In this document: in pieces, positions 61,126-64,000 of the stretch
Layout of the letters: each line of letters starts with the position of its first letter
How positions within the stretch are numbered: position 1 is the first letter of the stretch
Program-made: the position numbers and the translations under genes
Source: JADZEM01 sp046328125
GTDB lineage: Bacteria > Chloroflexota > UBA6077 > JACCZL01
Direction: 5' to 3'
DNA length: 64,000 bases
NCBI GenBank assembly: GCA_046328125.1
Contig: JAXLXF010000007.1
Span: 62,001 to 126,000 of the forward strand
The notes under the pieces: model-generated
Seen by the model: the letters and a program-made list of their open reading frames with translations, nothing else
What the model was told of the DNA's origin: nothing
The model's database searches: none

Positions 61126-62687
61126 GCCGGCGCGCCACTGGCCCCAACCCGGGCGTCCCAGAGCTGGCGCTCGGCATCGAAGGGGGCGTCTTCGGGGTGG
61201 CAGGTCGGGCCGAGGATCATGGTGGCGCGGCAAGCGGCGCTGTACGGCGCCCAGCCCGTGAGCGCCGGCGTCCGGGGGCTGCCGGTCCGCGCGAACGCGA
61301 TCCAGGCGTCCTGCATCTGCGCCGGCAGCTGCCCGACATCTGAGCCGGCCGGCACCAGATCCTGGGCGTCCCGTGCGTCGAGCGTCCCGAGCACGAACGG
61401 CACGTCTACCACGTGGCCGGCCCCGAGCTTGCCGCCCCAGCCGGGCGACTGCCAGGTGAACAAATAGGTGTAGGTGTCCGGCGTGTGGGCGGCGTGGAGC
61501 TCGGCGAGGCGCATGCCGGGCACCCGGAAGCGGCGGTCTGTCATGATCGCGAACCAGAGCTCCGAGGCTGCGGTGCTCTCGCCGCGGGCCGCCCTGGTCT
61601 GACGGTACAGCGCGACGGCCTCGGCCGGATCGACTCGGGCGTCGTCGCCGGCCTGGACGCCGATCTGGGGGCTGGCGAGGCGGGCTAGCAGGGCGTCGTC
61701 GGTCAGGGTGTCCACGTCGGGGTCCAGGCGGCGGAAGAACTTGTACTCGTCGCGGGTGGTACCCACCATCAGCGGGATGCCGGCCGCGTTGCCAGCAGCG
61801 ACGACCGACTCCGGATCGGACGGCACGGTGACGCCATCGCAGGTGGGGCCGTACGCCACGCCGGCCGCGCGCGGGGTGACCCGCAACTGCACGTCGAGCA
61901 GCTGGTCGGCCGGGAGCTCGCGCAGGCGGCCGGCCTCGTGGGGCTCCAGCGCGAGGTCGGCCAGGATCGCCTCCATCACCCGGTTGGCGCGGGCCGACGG
62001 CAGCGCCAGGGCCGGGCCGCTCTGCAAGATCGCCTTCTGGAACAGCTCGCGCGGGCTGGGCATCGCCAGCATCATGGCGATGCTGCGCGCCCCGGCCGAC
62101 TGCCCGAAGACGGTGACATTGTCCGGGTCGCCGCCGAACGCCGCGATCTCCTGCTTCACCCAGCGCAGCGCCGCGATCTGGTCCAGCAGGCCCTCGTTGC
62201 CGGTGGACGGGAGGGCGTCGCCGCAGACGTCGATGCCGCGCAGGTAGCCGAACAGCCCGAGCCGGTAGTTGAGGTTGACGACGACCACGTCGCCGCGTCG
62301 GGCGAGGGCCGCGCCGTGATACATCGGCATCGACCCAGATCCCGTCACGAAGGCGCCGCCGTGGAGGTAGACCATGACCGGGCGGCGGGCGTCATCCAGG
62401 GCGGGGGTCCAGACGTTGAGGGTCAGGCAATCTTCGCTCGACGGAGTCTGAACGTTCAGCCCCTCGGAGAGGGCGCTGGCAGCCTGGATGGCTTTTGGCC
62501 CGAACGCCGTCGCCTCGCGGACGCCGATCCAGCCGTCCGGCGGCTGGGGCGGGGCAAAACGCAGCTGTCCGAGCGGCGAGCGGGCGTACGGCACGCCCCG
62601 GAAGATCGCCAGGCCGTCCTCCGCGACGCCGCGCAGGGCACCGAAGCTCGTGGCCGCGGTAGAAGTGCCGCGAGTTGACGACATCAT
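61122..62687 (-). CDS. Type B carboxylesterase
   Basis: A 521-residue alpha/beta hydrolase of the carboxylesterase/cholinesterase group. FRGVPYARSPLGQLRFAPPQPP, SEDCLTLNVWTP, VMVYLHGGAFVTGSG (oxyanion hole), the nucleophile in VTVFGQSAGARSIAMML (Gln where most have Glu), acid Glu in GTTRDEYKFF and base His in LGAGHVVDVPFVLG. No signal peptide. ATG 62687 or the adjacent ATG 62684 follows GGGGAG. Coupled to the phosphatase gene downstream; the pairing has no clear metabolic link. Confidence 0.92.
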   Translation of the reverse strand: MMSSTRGTSTAATSFGALRGVAEDGLAIFRGVPYARSPLGQLRFAPPQPPDGWIGVREATAFGPKAIQAASALSEGLNVQTPSSEDCLTLNVWTPALDDARRPVMVYLHGGAFVTGSGSMPMYHGAALARRGDVVVVNLNYRLGLFGYLRGIDVCGDALPSTGNEGLLDQIAALRWVKQEIAAFGGDPDNVTVFGQSAGARSIAMMLAMPSPRELFQKAILQSGPALALPSARANRVMEAILADLALEPHEAGRLRELPADQLLDVQLRVTPRAAGVAYGPTCDGVTVPSDPESVVAAGNAAGIPLMVGTTRDEYKFFRRLDPDVDTLTDDALLARLASPQIGVQAGDDARVDPAEAVALYRQTRAARGESTAASELWFAIMTDRRFRVPGMRLAELHAAHTPDTYTYLFTWQSPGWGGKLGAGHVVDVPFVLGTLDARDAQDLVPAGSDVGQLPAQMQDAWIAFARTGSPRTPALTGWAPYSAACRATMILGPTCHPEDAPFDAERQLWDARVGASGAPA

Positions 62688-62703
62688 CTCACTCCCCGGG
62701 CCG

Positions 62704-63156
62704 TCAGTCGAAGTGGACCTTACCACTGTAGGTGCGATTGACGACGCCCGAGTCGTCATCGACCGTGCCGACGAGGGTGCCACCGCCATGTAGCTTCGCG
62801 TAAGCACCTGTGCCGTCGACGATCTCCCAAACTCCGGTATCGGCGAAGACCTGGGGATTGGACGTCGGCGTCTCGCGGATCTGCGCTTTCACGGTGAACG
62901 AGCCATTGTCGCCCTTGAAGCGAAGCGTCGGATGCGTGATCAAATGGTCTGGCGCTGGGATGGCACTAAAGTGGAGATTCAGGGTCGTGAGGACGCCAAC
63001 GTCCACGAAGGCGCCTGATGTCGCAAAGCTGCCGTCAACTGGACCGAGCGGCTTCAACGTGGTGATGGTGATGGTCTCGGACACCGAAGCGTGCGCAACC
63101 GGCATCGGCGCCAGCGCAAACAGAAGAATACTGACGACCAGGACGATTCGACGCAT
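62704..63156 (-). CDS. Small secreted beta-rich protein, unrecognised
   Basis: A 150-residue exported protein with signal peptide RRIVLVVSILLFALAPMPVAHA. The mature part is beta-rich and polar (TITTLKPLGPVDGSFATSGAFVDVGVLTTLNLHFSA ... GVWEIVDGTGAYAKLHGGGTLVGTVDDDSGVVNRTYSGKVHF). The ...GTGAYAKLHGGGTL... turn resembles allene-oxide-cyclase-like barrel or DUF-type exported lipocalin-like proteins found in soil bacteria, but I would not assign it. GGGAG lies six bases before ATG 63156. It precedes the esterase gene on the same strand by about 17 bases. Confidence 0.72.
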   Translation of the reverse strand: MRRIVLVVSILLFALAPMPVAHASVSETITITTLKPLGPVDGSFATSGAFVDVGVLTTLNLHFSAIPAPDHLITHPTLRFKGDNGSFTVKAQIRETPTSNPQVFADTGVWEIVDGTGAYAKLHGGGTLVGTVDDDSGVVNRTYSGKVHFD

Positions 63157-63333
63157 ATGCGACTCCCGCAATGAACGCGAGTCGTTCCACGACCCGGCTG
63201 TACTACGGCACTACGCACGTCCCCATCGGTCAGGGTAGCCCAGGATACACGGTCAGCCCTTCACTGCAAAACTCTTGGCGAAGAGTCTCGCCAGGGTCAA
63301 ATCGGAACCCTCTCCTGCACTCACACGGCGTCG

Positions 63334-63948
63334 TTACGAGACGGCGACCCTGGGCCGGAGCAGGCGGACCAGCGCGTAGACCAGCCCGGCCGCGATAGCC
63401 AGCATGGTCAGGAGCATCACCACGTCGTCCAGGTAGTCCAGCAGCGAGACCCAGTTGGTACCGAACATCCAGCCGAGCGCCAGGAGCTCGCCAGTCCAGA
63501 TCGCCTCGCCGAGGACGGCCCAGATGAGGAATCGCGCGGCCGGGTAGGTGCTGCCGCCGGCGACGAGATTGATCGGGAGGGCGAGGCCGGTCAGCAGGAA
63601 GCGGGTGACCAGGACCGCGAGACCGCCCCACCGCTCGAAGCGGTGCTCGGCGGCCAGGACGCGCTCGCGGGTCAGGCCGACCTTCGCGCCGAGCCGCCCG
63701 AGGACGAGGTGACCGGCCCAGCGGCCCACGCTGTAGCTCCCGAAATCGCCGACGACCGCCGCGACGAGGATGATGCCGAACAGCGTGAACGGGTCCGGGT
63801 CGCCATCAGTGGTGAACGAGCCGGCCGCCAGCACGACGACGGCGCTCGGGAGGGGCACGCCGAGCGAGCCGACCAGCACGGTGAGTGCCGCGACCGGATA
63901 GGTGTAGACTGAAAGCCAGGCGACGAGCGAGGTGGCGAGGCTGCTCAC
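63334..63948 (-). CDS. DedA-family membrane protein
   Basis: A 204-residue SNARE-associated/DedA protein, a family of undecaprenyl-phosphate or phospholipid transporters. VGSLGVPLPSAVVVLAAGSF is the first re-entrant region with the conserved Gly-Pro, VVGDFGSYSVGRWAGHLVLGRLG the second, and FLLTGLALPINLVAGGSTYPAARFLIWAVLGEAIW carries the later conserved Arg/Gly block. Four or five helices. The spacer before the secreted protein gene (63157-63333) shows nothing. The region beyond 63948 is at the window edge. Confidence 0.88.
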   Translation of the reverse strand: MSSLATSLVAWLSVYTYPVAALTVLVGSLGVPLPSAVVVLAAGSFTTDGDPDPFTLFGIILVAAVVGDFGSYSVGRWAGHLVLGRLGAKVGLTRERVLAAEHRFERWGGLAVLVTRFLLTGLALPINLVAGGSTYPAARFLIWAVLGEAIWTGELLALGWMFGTNWVSLLDYLDDVVMLLTMLAIAAGLVYALVRLLRPRVAVS

Positions 63949-64000
63949 GGGCCGGCCGGGCCGGGCGGGGTATTCGGGGCGGGCGGACCGGGCGGTTTCG

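Noticed and set aside
63172..63333. Short plus-strand frames between the secreted protein and DedA genes
   Set aside because: No start context, no hydrophobic pattern, and partly antisense to the DedA gene; treated as empty spacer.

Overview
The window is GC-rich chromosomal DNA of a bacterium, most likely a member of the Chloroflexota. This placement is an inference from gene content: three F420-type luciferase-family oxidoreductases, a zinc-ribbon/cyclase/AAA/TPR giant protein, a DUF4173 protein, a MurE without the DAP-type motif, and a very large stock of short palindromic repeats. No rRNA or tRNA gene was recognised. About 60 protein genes are packed on both strands. Many pairs overlap by GTGA or ATGA, and several starts are GTG or TTG behind good GGAGG sites.

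Layout. 1-4.8 kb: end of a coiled-coil gene coupled to an HNH nuclease, then a GNAT acetyltransferase and a large cyclase/ATPase regulator. 5.1-10.5 kb: F420 enzyme, GlgC, membrane-anchored hydrolase, divergent GroEL paralogue. 10.7-15.1 kb: a co-directional run of CMP-sugar-type cytidylyltransferase, transketolase, an inositol-phosphatase-like protein missing metal ligands, and CcdA, followed by a 26-residue membrane peptide gene. 15.4-17 kb: DUF309 protein and IspH. 17.1-18.4 kb: an IS630-type element. 18.4-19.9 kb: NodB-like protein and KptA. 19.9-21.9 kb: a complete group II intron with its reverse transcriptase. 22-30.2 kb: threonine dehydratase, YkvA-like protein, DUF5132-like protein, nucleoside hydrolase, an unusual GntR-REC-REC regulator, secreted and C45 proteins, a DUF433/DUF5615 toxin-antitoxin pair and a PHP esterase. 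30.2-40.9 kb: DUF4173, UvrC, MurE, a J-like membrane protein, a flavin oxidase, ThrB and an F420 enzyme. 41-55.3 kb: MgtE with a structured leader, PanE-like reductase, HtrA protease, PAS/zinc-finger protein, sugar isomerase, lipid kinase, methyltransferase/nitroreductase divergent pair, DUF1786 protein, response regulator and histidine kinase, HEPN pair. 55.5-63.9 kb: ClpB with an HspR-type site, RraA-like protein, F420 enzyme, phosphatase coupled to a carboxylesterase, a secreted protein and a DedA protein.

The most distinctive property is repeat biology. At least five families of short palindromes occur between genes and also inside genes: the histidine kinase, uvrC and the DUF4173 gene each carry repeat-derived in-frame insertions. 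The group II intron sits immediately 3' of one of these hairpins. A matching unoccupied copy of the same site lies near 59.2 kb and fixes both intron ends. Other unusual points are the GntR-REC-REC fusion with Glu at the second phospho-site, a HEPN protein with an unrecognised partner, a metal-ligand-depleted IMPase-like protein inside a possible CMP-sugar cluster, and a one-base frame break in the IS630 transposase.
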